From CAWBUW01 sp963792075 (GTDB lineage Bacteria; Chloroflexota; Anaerolineae; Anaerolineales; UBA4823): a stretch of DNA of 64,000 nucleotides. The stretch is from positions 1,488,001 to 1,552,000 of the forward strand of contig CAWBUW010000012.1 of NCBI GenBank assembly GCA_963792075.1. Direction: 5' to 3'. Shown one piece after another: positions 24,749-33,643 of the stretch. Numbering within the stretch: position 1 is the stretch's first letter; every line of letters begins with the position of its first letter. The notes under the pieces were generated by a model. That model ran no database searches and was not told where the DNA came from. It saw only the letters and a program-made list of their open reading frames with translations. The position numbers and the translations under genes were made by a program.

Positions 24749-26854
24749 ATGGTAAATCATCGTATCCTCTCCCACCCTATCTTGCCTATTCCTGACCGAG
24801 AAAGCATCCCCTTCACCTGGCAAGGCCAGCCGCTTCAGGCGGCGGCCGGTGAGACGATTGCATCGGCTTTATTTGCCAATGGCATCCGCGTTTTTGGCTA
24901 CCATCCCAAGGACGGATCTCCGCAGGGCATCTTCTGCGCCAATGGACAGTGCGCCCAATGCACTGTAATGGCCAACGGGCTGGCGGTCAAATCGTGCATG
25001 ACCCTGGCCCAACCTGGTATGGCGGTCGAGCCCCTCCACGGGCTGCCCGCGCTGCCAGAGGTAAAACCGGCCGCGGGCTTCAAACCGGTGGAAACGATCC
25101 AGGTGGACTGCCTGATCATCGGCGGGGGGCCGGCTGGCCTATCTGCGGCCATCGAGCTGGGCCAGCGCGGAGTGCAGACTTTGCTGGTGGATGACAGGCA
25201 CCGCCTGGGCGGCAAACTGGTCCTGCAGACGCACCGCTTCTTTGGCTCCATCAACGCCTGTTATGCCGGCACGCGCGGCATCGACATTGCCGCCCGCCTG
25301 GAGAGTGACCTGGCAAAGTATCCGTCGGTAACGACCTGGCTCAATACCACTGCCGTGGCGGTGTACAGCGATCGCAAAGTCGGCGTGGTGCGCCGCGGCG
25401 AGGATTACGTCCTGGTGGCGCCCAAAGTCCTCCTGGTGGCGACAGGTGCGCGTGAAAAGTCGCTGGCTTTCAAAGGCAACACCCTGCCGGGCGTGTATGG
25501 CGCCGGCGCCTTCCAGACCCTGGTCAACCGGGACCTGGTGCGCGCCTCGGAGCGGCTGTTCATTGTCGGCGGCGGCAACGTCGGCCTGATTACCGGGTAT
25601 CACGCCTTGCAGGCCGGCATCCAGGTGGTGGGATTGGTGGAGGCGCTGCCGGAATGCGGTGGCTACAAAGTCCACAAAGATAAGCTGGTACGCATGGGCG
25701 TGCCCATCTACACTTCGCACACGGTGCTGAGCGCCAATGGGACGGACGGCGTCGAATCCGTTACCGTGGCCCAGATCGACCAGAACTGGCAGCCCATCCC
25801 CTCCACCGAGCGCACCTTCCCCTGCGATACGCTGCTGATTGCCGTCGGCCTGGACTCGGTGAACGAGCTCTACCGCAAAGCCAAGGCGTTTGACTTGCCC
25901 GCCTTTGCAGCCGGCGATGCAGATGAAGTGACGGAGGCCTCCGCAGCGATATTCTCCGGGAAGATGCGCGGCCTGGATGTGGCCCGTTTCCTGGGCTTTG
26001 ATATTCCTGATGTCCCTGCGGATTGGCTCCGCACTGTCGAACTGCTGAAATCCCGCCCGGGTGAGATCACGCATGAGACGGTCCCCGACGACCAGGGGGA
26101 GGTCTTCCCGGTGCTGCACTGCTCGCAGCAAATCCCCTGCAACCCGTGCACTTCGGTTTGCCCCCAGGGAGTCATCTATATTGACGAGCAGGATATTCGC
26201 CAGGTGCCGGATTATATTGCCAGGGCTTTGGGCAAGACCTGCATCGCCTGTGAAAAATGTGTCACCGTCTGCCCTGGCCTGGCTATCACGCTGGTGGACA
26301 CCCGCAAAGAGACCGGGTTCTCACTGGTGACCATCCCATACGAGTTCGAGCGAGGCTCCATCCAGCCGGGCGACCGCGTGACCGTGCTGGACACCACCGG
26401 CAGCGTTCTGGGACAGGTGGAAGTGGCGCGCACCCGCCTTGCCAGGGCCACCGACCACACCGTCCTGGTGCAGGTGCGTGCCCCGCGCGAGATTGCCACC
26501 CGCATTGCCGGCATCCTGGTGCAGGCAGCCGATGCCAGCGCGCCGCTGGAGCAGTATGTGGAGCGCCTGACCGAGGACCTCATCGTGTGCCGCTGCGAAC
26601 GGGTCACGCTGGCTGAAATTAAGGCCATCATCCAGTCCGGCGTACGCGATATGAATGAGATCAAAGCTATTACCCGCGCCGGCATGGGCGCTTGCGGCGG
26701 TAAAACCTGCAGCAGCCTGATCCAACGCGCCTTCCGTGAGCTGGGCATCCCCCTGTCTGAAGTTACCGAAAATGTAGCCCGTCCGCTCTTTGTCGAGGTG
26801 CCGCTGGGTACCCTGGCAGGCTTCCTGGAAGAGCCCCTGGGAGGACAGTCATGA
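24749..26854 (+). CDS. Large subunit of a two-component FAD amine/amino-acid dehydrogenase (sarcosine-oxidase-alpha-like)
   Basis: A 701-residue multidomain flavoprotein, with AAAGGAAGG six bases before the ATG. In order: a plant-type [2Fe-2S] Fer2_4 domain (FCANGQCAQCTVMANG, then KSC; about 15-100), an FAD/NAD Rossmann domain (LIIGGGPAGLSAAIELGQRG, about 118 onward) with a second dinucleotide motif (FIVGGGNVGLITG), two 4Fe-4S clusters (CNPCTSVCPQG and CIACEKCVTVCPG; about 460-520) and a BFD-type [2Fe-2S] domain (CRCERVTLAEIKAII, GACGGKTC). This matches alpha subunits of D-hydroxyproline, opine, proline or cyanide-synthase-type dehydrogenases. Its ATGA overlap with the next gene indicates a heterodimer. 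Confidence 0.9.
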   Translation: MVNHRILSHPILPIPDRESIPFTWQGQPLQAAAGETIASALFANGIRVFGYHPKDGSPQGIFCANGQCAQCTVMANGLAVKSCMTLAQPGMAVEPLHGLPALPEVKPAAGFKPVETIQVDCLIIGGGPAGLSAAIELGQRGVQTLLVDDRHRLGGKLVLQTHRFFGSINACYAGTRGIDIAARLESDLAKYPSVTTWLNTTAVAVYSDRKVGVVRRGEDYVLVAPKVLLVATGAREKSLAFKGNTLPGVYGAGAFQTLVNRDLVRASERLFIVGGGNVGLITGYHALQAGIQVVGLVEALPECGGYKVHKDKLVRMGVPIYTSHTVLSANGTDGVESVTVAQIDQNWQPIPSTERTFPCDTLLIAVGLDSVNELYRKAKAFDLPAFAAGDADEVTEASAAIFSGKMRGLDVARFLGFDIPDVPADWLRTVELLKSRPGEITHETVPDDQGEVFPVLHCSQQIPCNPCTSVCPQGVIYIDEQDIRQVPDYIARALGKTCIACEKCVTVCPGLAITLVDTRKETGFSLVTIPYEFERGSIQPGDRVTVLDTTGSVLGQVEVARTRLARATDHTVLVQVRAPREIATRIAGILVQAADASAPLEQYVERLTEDLIVCRCERVTLAEIKAIIQSGVRDMNEIKAITRAGMGACGGKTCSSLIQRAFRELGIPLSEVTENVARPLFVEVPLGTLAGFLEEPLGGQS

Positions 26855-28017
26855 ACAAGTCTACCTACGATGTCATCATCATCGGTGCCGGCAGCGTTGG
26901 CACGCCGCTGGCCTGGCAGTTGGCGGATGCCGGGCTGAAGACGCTGGTGATCGACCAGTTTGCCAGCGTGGGACAGGGCTCGAACAAAGAGGCCATCGGC
27001 GGCATCCGCGCCACGCACTCCGACCCGGCCAAGATCCGCCTGTGCCTCAAAAGCCTGGAGATCTTTTCGAGCTGGAAAGAGCGTTACGGTGAGGAGATTG
27101 GCTGGCAGCAAGGCGGCTACGCCTTCGTCGCTTACCGCCCGCAGGATGAAAAAACCCTCAAAGACCTGCTGCGCGTCCAAAAGCAGCTTGGCTTGAATAT
27201 CGACTGGTATGACCGGGAGGCATTCCTGGAAATCATCCCGGCTTTAAACCCGGAGGGGTTGATCGGGGGGACCTTCTCGCCAGACGATGGGAGCGCCTCG
27301 CCCATGCTTTCTGCTATCGCTTTCGAGCGGCGGGCCAAGCTGTGTGGAGCTGAATTCCACTATCGGGAGCACATCACGGCGATCCTGCGCCAGAACGGGC
27401 AGGTGACCGGCGTCCAGACCGACCAGCGTCACTACGCCGCCGGCCTGGTGGTCAACGCGGCCGGAGCATGGGCGCGCCAGGTCGCCGCGCTGGCAGGGGT
27501 AGATGTTCCGGTCACCCCCGATTCGCACGAGGGGGGCATCACCGAGCCGGTGTCGCCTTTTTTGCGTCCTATGGTGGTTGATATCCGTCCCACGGACAAT
27601 TCGGCGAACTATTATTTCTACCAGCACCACACCGGTCAGGTCATCTTCTGCATCACGCCCAACCCGCCCATCGTCGGCGAGGACCGTCGCGAGACCTCGG
27701 TCTTTCTGCCCCAGGTGGCGCGCCGCATGCTGCAGATCATGCCGCGCCTTAAGAACCTCAAGGTGCGCCGCACCTGGCGCGGCCTGTACCCGATGACCCC
27801 CGACGGCGCGCCGATTGTGGGGGAAGTGCCGGGTTTGCAGGGCTACCTGAACGCCGTGGGGATGTGCGGGCAGGGGTTCATGCTGGGCCCCGGCCTGGCC
27901 TTCTACCTGCGCCGCTTGATCACACGTGAGCCGGCGGACGAGGCAGCGCAAGCCCGGGAGATCCTGGCCCCCCTGACGCTAAATCGAGGTTTTCAGAGCA
28001 AAGAAAAACTGAAATAG
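26851..28017 (+). CDS. FAD-dependent amino-acid dehydrogenase (DAO/sarcosine-oxidase-beta-like), catalytic subunit
   Basis: A 388-residue DAO-family flavoenzyme. GAGSVGTPLAWQLADAG near the N-terminus binds FAD, and VVNAAGAWARQVAALAG and the C-terminal GLYPMTPDGAPIVGEVPGLQ are conserved in sarcosine oxidase beta and related amine oxidases. The ATG overlaps the upstream stop (ATGA), so the two subunits are co-translated. The beta subunit would oxidise an N-substituted amino acid, with electrons leaving through the alpha subunit's clusters. The substrate (sarcosine, D-hydroxyproline, proline or opine) cannot be told from sequence. Confidence 0.9.
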   Translation: MNKSTYDVIIIGAGSVGTPLAWQLADAGLKTLVIDQFASVGQGSNKEAIGGIRATHSDPAKIRLCLKSLEIFSSWKERYGEEIGWQQGGYAFVAYRPQDEKTLKDLLRVQKQLGLNIDWYDREAFLEIIPALNPEGLIGGTFSPDDGSASPMLSAIAFERRAKLCGAEFHYREHITAILRQNGQVTGVQTDQRHYAAGLVVNAAGAWARQVAALAGVDVPVTPDSHEGGITEPVSPFLRPMVVDIRPTDNSANYYFYQHHTGQVIFCITPNPPIVGEDRRETSVFLPQVARRMLQIMPRLKNLKVRRTWRGLYPMTPDGAPIVGEVPGLQGYLNAVGMCGQGFMLGPGLAFYLRRLITREPADEAAQAREILAPLTLNRGFQSKEKLK

Positions 28018-28035
28018 TAAAAATATGTAAACAGA

Positions 28036-28150
28036 GGCTGTCCAAAAAGACGAAAACAAGGAGAAAATATACGTATCTGTGGGGATGGTGCGAAGCACCA
28101 CCCCCACAGATACGTATAAATTTTCTTCCTTTGTTTCTTTTTGGACAGCC
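28036..28150. mobile_element. Intact 115-bp hairpin element (MITE-like)
   Basis: The ends are GGCTGTCCAAAAAGACG and the inverse CTTTTTGGACAGCC. An inner hairpin (28070-28091 with 28095-28116, GAA loop, one mismatch) fills the centre. ATGTAAACA (28025-28033) before it and TGTTTACAT (28153-28161) after it are an independent inverted repeat, so the element appears to sit inside another hairpin. It lies between convergent genes. Confidence 0.85.
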
Positions 28151-28182
28151 CGTGTTTACATGTACCTTAGTACGAGCAGCTT

Positions 28183-30480
28183 TTATGGTTGCGGTATCGC
28201 CTGCCAGGCAGCGATAGCTCCGCTGTTTTCGCCCTGGGTCAGCCAGAGTGTGTCGGTTTGGGTACAGGCGAAATTAGAGCTGGCTTTCTCGCCGGTGCAT
28301 TCACCCTGGCGGGTGACGGCCCAGGCGAGCGAATTGCCTGAAGCGCCGGAGAGGACAATCGCGCCGGGCGGGACTTTCAATGTGGCCAGGGCCGTTAATG
28401 AATAACTGCCCGCAGCCAGGGGCAGGGCCTTGGCTGTGGCCGGCTGCCAGGCGCTGCTGACATTTGCGGCAGCAGGTTTGTAGTACCAGGTATGGGAAGA
28501 CTGGGTTTCCAGCCAGGCCTCGCCCGAGGCGGTGAAGGTGACCGCCCCCGAAGCGGGCAGATCGCTGGACTGCCAGGTCAGACCGCCATCGCTAGAACGC
28601 AGCAGCACAGCCAGGTCAAATGCCTGGGATGTGGCGCGGCGCAGAACGATCCAGCCGCCGCGGGAATCCAGTTCCAGTTGGACCGGCTGCCAGGGATCGG
28701 TGGAAACGGGCAGGTTGAGCGTGTCCCAGTGCACGCCGCCGTCCTGGGTCTGGTAGAGCCTGGCACCGCCCTCCGGCGGGGCGCTCAGCGCCCAACCCTG
28801 GAGCGGATTACGGAACGCTGCCAGGCGGATGGAGGTCGAGCCCGTTGGTGCGCGGTTTTCCCAGGCCTGGCCGCGATCGGAGGTCCAGTACAACCGTCCC
28901 GACTGCACCAGCCAGCCCTGCTCAGGCGACAGCCAGCCGGTATCCTCAAGCAGCTCCGGCGAGACCGGTGAGGGTGTGGCGGCCTGGTTTTCCGCGATGG
29001 CAGTCTCCGGCTGGGTTGCCCTGGCTGTCAGGTTTGGCACCACAATGGCCCCATCCATCACGTTGCTGTCCATGGTGAACCCGACGCCTCCCCAGTTCTC
29101 TTTGTGACCGCCGGCATACTGGCGGATGCGCTGGTGGTTGGCCCACAAGCTGTTGGACAGGCAGGGCATGCCAAATACCGAGGCATGCGCATCATAGGAG
29201 GTGGCGTAATAGGCTGCCACCCATAAGTATTCGGGCGTATTGGGCAGCCCGATCAGGTCGGTAGGATGCGAGGCGCACGCGGCCGCGTACACCCCCGCGG
29301 CGTTGCCAAGCTCGTGCAGGCGCTCGGTCCAGCCGTTGATAAATCCATTTACGGCAGCCTGGCAGTACGCAGGTGCGGGAGAGCCGTACGCTTCCAGGTT
29401 GTAATAGATCAGCGTGCCTCTCTGGTCGGGGCCGGTCAGGCCGTAGCTGAACGCGGCCGCCGAGGCCAGCCCGGCCTCATAACGCCCTTGCTGGTAAGCG
29501 ACTGCCGGGTCCAGGTCCATGGGATGGCGATAGCCGTAGCAGGGCGCCTGCGGCCCGACCCAGAGAGGCATGAACCCCCAACCCTGCCGGCTGGCCGCGG
29601 CCACCCAGGCGGGGGTGGGCAGAGAACAACCGGTGGCGTAGCTGATCCCGCCCAGGTAGAGGCCGACAGCCTCGTAAGGGCTGCTGTTCCACCAGGTTTG
29701 CATTGCTTCCAGGGAATCAGGTGATGAATATATTGTGCAGGAATCAAAGGCCTGGCCCTGGCGGATGGCAACGGTCGGAGGCAGAATGGGGTCGCCAAAG
29801 TTTTTGGCGATGATGGGCAGGTAATACGGGCCGGGCGCGGGGCGCAGGTAAGTGAAGCGCATGGCGCTGAAGGAGACCGTCCGCGTGAAGTTGTCCTCGC
29901 TGTTCAGGTCGATCAGGCGCACCACCGCGGCGGCGCCGGCAGGCAGTTGGAATTCGCCCAGGTCGATCCAGCGCGAAGCGGTGGGGGACAGCGCCTGGCT
30001 GCGGACGACCTCCTTGCTGCCCAGGGCGTGCTGGATGGTGTAGTGCGCCTGGGCGGTGTCCGTGTAGACCAACCTGCCAGAAGTACACCAGGTGATGGGG
30101 TCATGCACGGGGATGTAAGCCTCGATGCGGTAATAACCCTGCGCCGGCAGGTTGGGCCGCCAGGTGGCGGAGTTAGTGGACCAGGCCGGGTTTTGAGTGT
30201 TCAGCGTCAGGAAAGCAGTATGGCCGCGCCCGGAGGAGATCGGATACCAGGCATCGGTCTTGCAATTGGCAGCCGGTGGGACGATGGACGGGTTTTCCAG
30301 GATGGTTTGCATGCCAGGCGTATAGACCGCGGTCGTCCATTCCAAGGGTGCAGCCTGGGCGGCTGCCGGCGAGGAGTGGGCGGCGCCCAGCATCTGGAGC
30401 AGTACGATCACAACAAATACCGAAAGGAGCAGGGGCAGGCTGCTGCGCAGCAGCCGGGAAGGGAAAGGGTGGGTAAGCAT
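28183..30480 (-). CDS. Secreted golvesin-like / DUF1906 glycosidase-like / propeller protein
   Basis: A 765-residue exported protein. After the signal (about 10-35), residues 50-215 resemble golvesin C-terminal domains (YYRIEAYIPVHDP, then HYTIQHALGSKEV, WIDLGEFQLPAG). PGPYYLPIIAKNFGD near 222-234 is a linker that looks like an internal copy of the YLPL tail. Residues about 240-480 match DUF1906 (GQAFDSCTIYSS, YEAVGLYLGGISYATGC, ATSYDAHASVFG, GVGFTMDSNVMDG), a TIM-barrel related to GH25 lysozymes, so peptidoglycan or glycan hydrolysis is possible. The C-terminal 270 residues are BNR/YCF48-like repeats (LYWTSDRGQAWENRAP, RSSDGGLTWQSSDLP). No anchor is seen. Confidence 0.8.
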   Translation of the reverse strand: MLTHPFPSRLLRSSLPLLLSVFVVIVLLQMLGAAHSSPAAAQAAPLEWTTAVYTPGMQTILENPSIVPPAANCKTDAWYPISSGRGHTAFLTLNTQNPAWSTNSATWRPNLPAQGYYRIEAYIPVHDPITWCTSGRLVYTDTAQAHYTIQHALGSKEVVRSQALSPTASRWIDLGEFQLPAGAAAVVRLIDLNSEDNFTRTVSFSAMRFTYLRPAPGPYYLPIIAKNFGDPILPPTVAIRQGQAFDSCTIYSSPDSLEAMQTWWNSSPYEAVGLYLGGISYATGCSLPTPAWVAAASRQGWGFMPLWVGPQAPCYGYRHPMDLDPAVAYQQGRYEAGLASAAAFSYGLTGPDQRGTLIYYNLEAYGSPAPAYCQAAVNGFINGWTERLHELGNAAGVYAAACASHPTDLIGLPNTPEYLWVAAYYATSYDAHASVFGMPCLSNSLWANHQRIRQYAGGHKENWGGVGFTMDSNVMDGAIVVPNLTARATQPETAIAENQAATPSPVSPELLEDTGWLSPEQGWLVQSGRLYWTSDRGQAWENRAPTGSTSIRLAAFRNPLQGWALSAPPEGGARLYQTQDGGVHWDTLNLPVSTDPWQPVQLELDSRGGWIVLRRATSQAFDLAVLLRSSDGGLTWQSSDLPASGAVTFTASGEAWLETQSSHTWYYKPAAANVSSAWQPATAKALPLAAGSYSLTALATLKVPPGAIVLSGASGNSLAWAVTRQGECTGEKASSNFACTQTDTLWLTQGENSGAIAAWQAIPQP

Positions 30481-30504
30481 GCCTTATTATACCGATATTG
30501 ACAC

Positions 30505-31398
30505 TTATTTCAGGGTAGGAGCCGGCGGGGGTACTTGATCCTGCGTATAGCTCTGGCAGGCCAGGACCTGGTCCATGAGCGGGTCATACTTGCAGATCAC
30601 CACCCAGCCGTTGACGAAGCGTGCCATCACCACCTCGCTGTTGGGCGAGTCGGGCCAGGCATGCAGCGTGGTCTGAAGGGGGAGGTTCTGCAGGATTTCC
30701 AGCGTGTAGTCTGGCTGGGCAAAGCTTTGAAAATCGGCCATCTGGGTCATCTGTAGCGGATTGGAGCGCAGCGCCGCGGGCAGATCGGCCGGGTCGCTGG
30801 CTGCCAGGCCTGACTGGAGCAAGGCCTGGGTCGCATTGAGCGCTCGGATCTGGGAGCCTGGGAAGAAGGCGGATATGCCCACGCAAGCGGCCAGGCCGAG
30901 CACGCTCAGTAGGGGCAGGATCCGGGCAGGGTGCCAGGCAGGTAGGTCGCTCCGTTCAATCGGCCGGTATGCAGCCCAGCGGAGAATGCCCAGGAAGACG
31001 GCCATCAGGCTGACGAAGAAGAGCATAGGCCCTAGCGCCCAGAGGGCCAGCTTCACGCGCTCTGAAAAGCTGACATAGGGTGTAAGAAAGACATACAGCT
31101 CAAAAACGAAAGCGATGATGAGTGCGCCTTGCGCCACGCCGGGGACTGTCTCCTGGGTATGGGTACACAGCCAGCCTGCGATGCCCCCGGCGAAGACGAG
31201 CAGGATCAGGTTGCCCCACAGCCCTAACGGGTATTCCACATAGGGTACGCCGAGAAGGTACCGGGCGTTGACCTGGTGTACGGCCAGGCCAAAGGCCAGC
31301 CCGGCCAGGGCGCCAAGCGCCAACCCGATGGTCCCCACTTCGCGGAACGTCTGGGGCGGGCTGAGTTTATGTTTCTCAATTTGGCGGAAGTAATCCAT
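30505..31398 (-). CDS. Membrane protein of unknown function
   Basis: A 297-residue protein with five or six hydrophobic segments in the first 180 residues (starting TIGLALGALAGLAFGLAV) and a soluble C-terminal part of about 115 residues (SQIRALNATQALLQ to the end). I recognise no family. It is divergent from the HAD gene at 31437 and lies 24 bases after the start region of the golvesin/DUF1906 gene on the same strand, so the two may share a transcript with this gene first. Confidence 0.65.
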   Translation of the reverse strand: MDYFRQIEKHKLSPPQTFREVGTIGLALGALAGLAFGLAVHQVNARYLLGVPYVEYPLGLWGNLILLVFAGGIAGWLCTHTQETVPGVAQGALIIAFVFELYVFLTPYVSFSERVKLALWALGPMLFFVSLMAVFLGILRWAAYRPIERSDLPAWHPARILPLLSVLGLAACVGISAFFPGSQIRALNATQALLQSGLAASDPADLPAALRSNPLQMTQMADFQSFAQPDYTLEILQNLPLQTTLHAWPDSPNSEVVMARFVNGWVVICKYDPLMDQVLACQSYTQDQVPPPAPTLK

Positions 31399-31424
31399 AC
31401 GGCAATTGTAAACGATTAATGTGT

Positions 31425-31430
31425 TATAAA
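31425..31430 (+). promoter_or_regulatory. -10 element suggesting a leaderless HAD transcript
   Basis: TATAAA six bases before the ATG at 31437, without any Shine-Dalgarno. The predicted transcription start coincides with the start codon. Confidence 0.4.
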
Positions 31431-31436
31431 TAAGCT

Positions 31437-32051
31437 ATGTCGATCCAGGCCCTGATTTTTGACATGGGCGGGGTGCTCCTGCAGATAGGTGATGAGACCC
31501 CCCGCCGGCAGATCGCTGACCGCCTCGGGCTGAGCTTAGACGCCATCTATGCCGCCATCTTCGACAGCGAATTGGCCCGCCGCGCTATGCGGGGTGAGCT
31601 CAGCTATGAGGCTCACTGGGCCTGGGTTTGCGCCGAGCTGGGCCTGTGCAGCGATGACTGCGCCGACCTGCACACCGAATTCTGGCGGGTGGACGTAATC
31701 GACCACGAGCTGGCCGCTTACCTGCGCTCCCTGCGCGGGCGTTACAAGATCGGCCTGCTCTCGAATGCCTGGGATGACCTGCGCCGCAAGCTGGTGCGCT
31801 GGGGCGTGGCCGACCTTTTCGATGACGTGGTCAACTCTGCCGAAGTCGGCCTGGCCAAACCGGACCCCCAGATTTACACGCTGGCGCTCGACCGGCTGGG
31901 GGTGCTGGCCCCCGAAGCCGTCTTCGTGGATGACCGCCTGGAAAATGTAGAAGGGGCGCGCCAGGTCGGGATGTACGCCGTCCAGTATGTCCAGCGTACC
32001 CAGGCGCTGGCTGAGCTGGCAGATATTTTGGACCACAACCCTCCCGGCTAA
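31437..32051 (+). CDS. HAD-superfamily hydrolase (subfamily IA)
   Basis: A 204-residue phosphatase-like protein. Motif I is FDMGGVLL with nucleophile D9 (second conserved Asp replaced by Gly in this subgroup), motif II is LLSNAWDD, motif III is the Lys in LAKPDPQIY, and motif IV is VFVDDRLENV. The cap between them is the small helical type of epoxide-hydrolase-N-terminal-like phosphatases. The substrate is unknown. It is followed ten bases later by a methyltransferase gene in the same direction. Confidence 0.88.
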   Translation: MSIQALIFDMGGVLLQIGDETPRRQIADRLGLSLDAIYAAIFDSELARRAMRGELSYEAHWAWVCAELGLCSDDCADLHTEFWRVDVIDHELAAYLRSLRGRYKIGLLSNAWDDLRRKLVRWGVADLFDDVVNSAEVGLAKPDPQIYTLALDRLGVLAPEAVFVDDRLENVEGARQVGMYAVQYVQRTQALAELADILDHNPPG

Positions 32052-32061
32052 GTAAAGCGAC

Positions 32062-32907
32062 ATGGCTCTTTTCGTCATTTCCCACTACCAGGCAGAGCGG
32101 CTGCTCCAGGAGCGCCAGCGTGGGCAGTCTCAAGCGCAAAGCTCCTCCGACCTGGCGTTGACGACGGTTACGGTACGGTTGGATGCTGCGGGCGTCACCT
32201 ACCCTGGAGGGGAGCAGTTGGATTGGGGCAGCCTGAGGGCCGTCGCAGCCGATTCCAACGCCTGCTATAAGCTGGCAGAAGGGGAGCTGGTTAAGATCCA
32301 GGCTTTTTCAGAGGATACCGGCCGCGCCTTCAGCCTGTACCCCACCGCCTCGGCTCCGACCATGCTCATCTCGGGCCTCCCCATGCACCGCATCAAGGAT
32401 ACCGATCCCCACACGGACACTTTGGAGAAGATCCGTGCGGTCCGCCCGGTGGCGGGCCAGGTGCTCGACACGGCCACAGGGCTCGGTTACACCGCTATCG
32501 AGGCCTCCCGTACGGCCGCGCAAGTTGTCACCATCGAATTAGACCCGGCCGCGCTGCTCATGGCGCACAGCAACCCCTGGTCCCAGGAGTTGTTTGACAG
32601 CCCGAAGATCACGCAGCGCATGGGCGATTCATACGACGTCGTCGCCGGCCTGGAAGACGGCGCCTTCACGCGTATCATCCACGACCCGCCGGTCTTCGCC
32701 CTGGCGGGCGACCTGTATTCCGCGGATTTCTACGCCGAGCTGCGCCGCGTCTTGCGCGCCGGGGGCAAGCTGTTCCATTACATTGGCGATCCGGAATCGA
32801 AGTCCGGGCGCAGTGTCACCGCGGGCGTGATCCGCCGCCTGGAACAGGCCGGTTTCCGCACCATCCTGCGCGCGCCGCGGGCGTTTGGGGTGACCGCCAT
32901 AAAATAA
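32062..32907 (+). CDS. SAM-dependent methyltransferase (COG2521-like)
   Basis: A 281-residue protein. Residues about 125-280 form a Rossmann methyltransferase: VLDTATGLGYTAIEAS is motif I, VVTIELDPAALLMA motif II, IIHDPPVFALAG the catalytic-loop position, and LRRVLRAGGKLFHYIGDP the motif before the last strand. The N-terminal 120 residues are distinct and may recognise the substrate. The GKLFHY and SGRSVTAGVIRRLEQAGF segments resemble a predicted archaeal/bacterial methyltransferase family (COG2521). The substrate is unknown. It ends just before a hairpin at 32913. Confidence 0.75.
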   Translation: MALFVISHYQAERLLQERQRGQSQAQSSSDLALTTVTVRLDAAGVTYPGGEQLDWGSLRAVAADSNACYKLAEGELVKIQAFSEDTGRAFSLYPTASAPTMLISGLPMHRIKDTDPHTDTLEKIRAVRPVAGQVLDTATGLGYTAIEASRTAAQVVTIELDPAALLMAHSNPWSQELFDSPKITQRMGDSYDVVAGLEDGAFTRIIHDPPVFALAGDLYSADFYAELRRVLRAGGKLFHYIGDPESKSGRSVTAGVIRRLEQAGFRTILRAPRAFGVTAIK

Positions 32908-32912
32908 TAATT

Positions 32913-32955
32913 ATTGTATCAGTCGTGTGGGCAATACCCACACGACCGATACAAT
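32913..32955 (+). terminator. 19-bp hairpin after the methyltransferase gene
   Basis: Arms ATTGTATCAGTCGTGTGGG and complement with one mismatch, loop CAATA, then TTTCT. Confidence 0.8.
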
Positions 32956-32977
32956 TTTCTAATTGTACATCTGCGGT

Positions 32978-32983
32978 TAAAAT
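32978..32983 (+). promoter_or_regulatory. -10 element suggesting a leaderless GNAT transcript
   Basis: TAAAAT followed by TCAACC and directly by the ATG at 32990. The same TAAAATTCA-type block occurs at 16916 and 54539 just before start codons. Confidence 0.4.
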
Positions 32984-32989
32984 TCAACC

Positions 32990-33640
32990 ATGCCTGATTT
33001 CGATCCGCCCTCCCTGGTCTCTCTCCAGGTCCGTCTCGAGTACGACCTCGACCCTCAGGGCCGCCTGGTCGTTCGCCCCGGCTCGGACGAGCGGGCGCGC
33101 TGCGTGGTCTACCGGTACAGCGGCGGCGGGCGTCTCTTCTACCTCCATGATCTGCCGCGGCCGGTCCAGGAGGCGCTGCGGGGATTTGATCCGGCGCTCG
33201 CCTTTGCCGAGCCGGAGCGCCTGGATGCTTTGCTGGGGCTCCCTGCGCACCAGCCTCACAATATTTTCCAGGCCTCGGTTTTTACCCGCTGCCCTGCTCC
33301 TGAAGAATATCCGCTCGTTCAAACCCAGGGGGAGGCGTTCATCATCCGTTCGCTTTACCCGGATGCGCTGCCAGGCTTACCGGTTGGCGACCCGACCCAG
33401 CCCGCGGCAATCGCCTGGAGCGTGCGCCATAATGACGCTGCGGCTGAAGTGGCGGTGGAAACCCAGCCTGCCTTCCGGCGGCGCAGCTATGCGCGCCAGG
33501 TGGTGGCTGCCTGGGCCGCGGCTCAATTCCGGCTGCAGCGGGTGGCTTTTTACAGCCTTAAGGCCAACAACTATCCCTCCCAGTCTTTGCGCCGCAGCCT
33601 TGGCGCTATCCCTTTTGCTGACAGCATTACCTGGGAATAG
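32990..33640 (+). CDS. GNAT N-acetyltransferase (two-part, FR47-like)
   Basis: A 216-residue protein. The N-terminal half (about 1-110) is a poorly conserved lobe. The C-terminal half is a GNAT fold of the GNAT_acetyltran/FR47 type: AIAWSVRHNDAAAEVAVETQ, then the acetyl-CoA loop FRRRSYARQVVAAWAAA and the last strands VAFYSLKANNYPSQSLRRSLG. It should transfer an acetyl or acyl group from CoA to an amine; the acceptor is unknown. The gene lies three bases before the next GNAT gene. No ribosome site is visible, which fits the leaderless promoter just upstream. Confidence 0.78.
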   Translation: MPDFDPPSLVSLQVRLEYDLDPQGRLVVRPGSDERARCVVYRYSGGGRLFYLHDLPRPVQEALRGFDPALAFAEPERLDALLGLPAHQPHNIFQASVFTRCPAPEEYPLVQTQGEAFIIRSLYPDALPGLPVGDPTQPAAIAWSVRHNDAAAEVAVETQPAFRRRSYARQVVAAWAAAQFRLQRVAFYSLKANNYPSQSLRRSLGAIPFADSITWE

Positions 33641-33643
33641 TCT

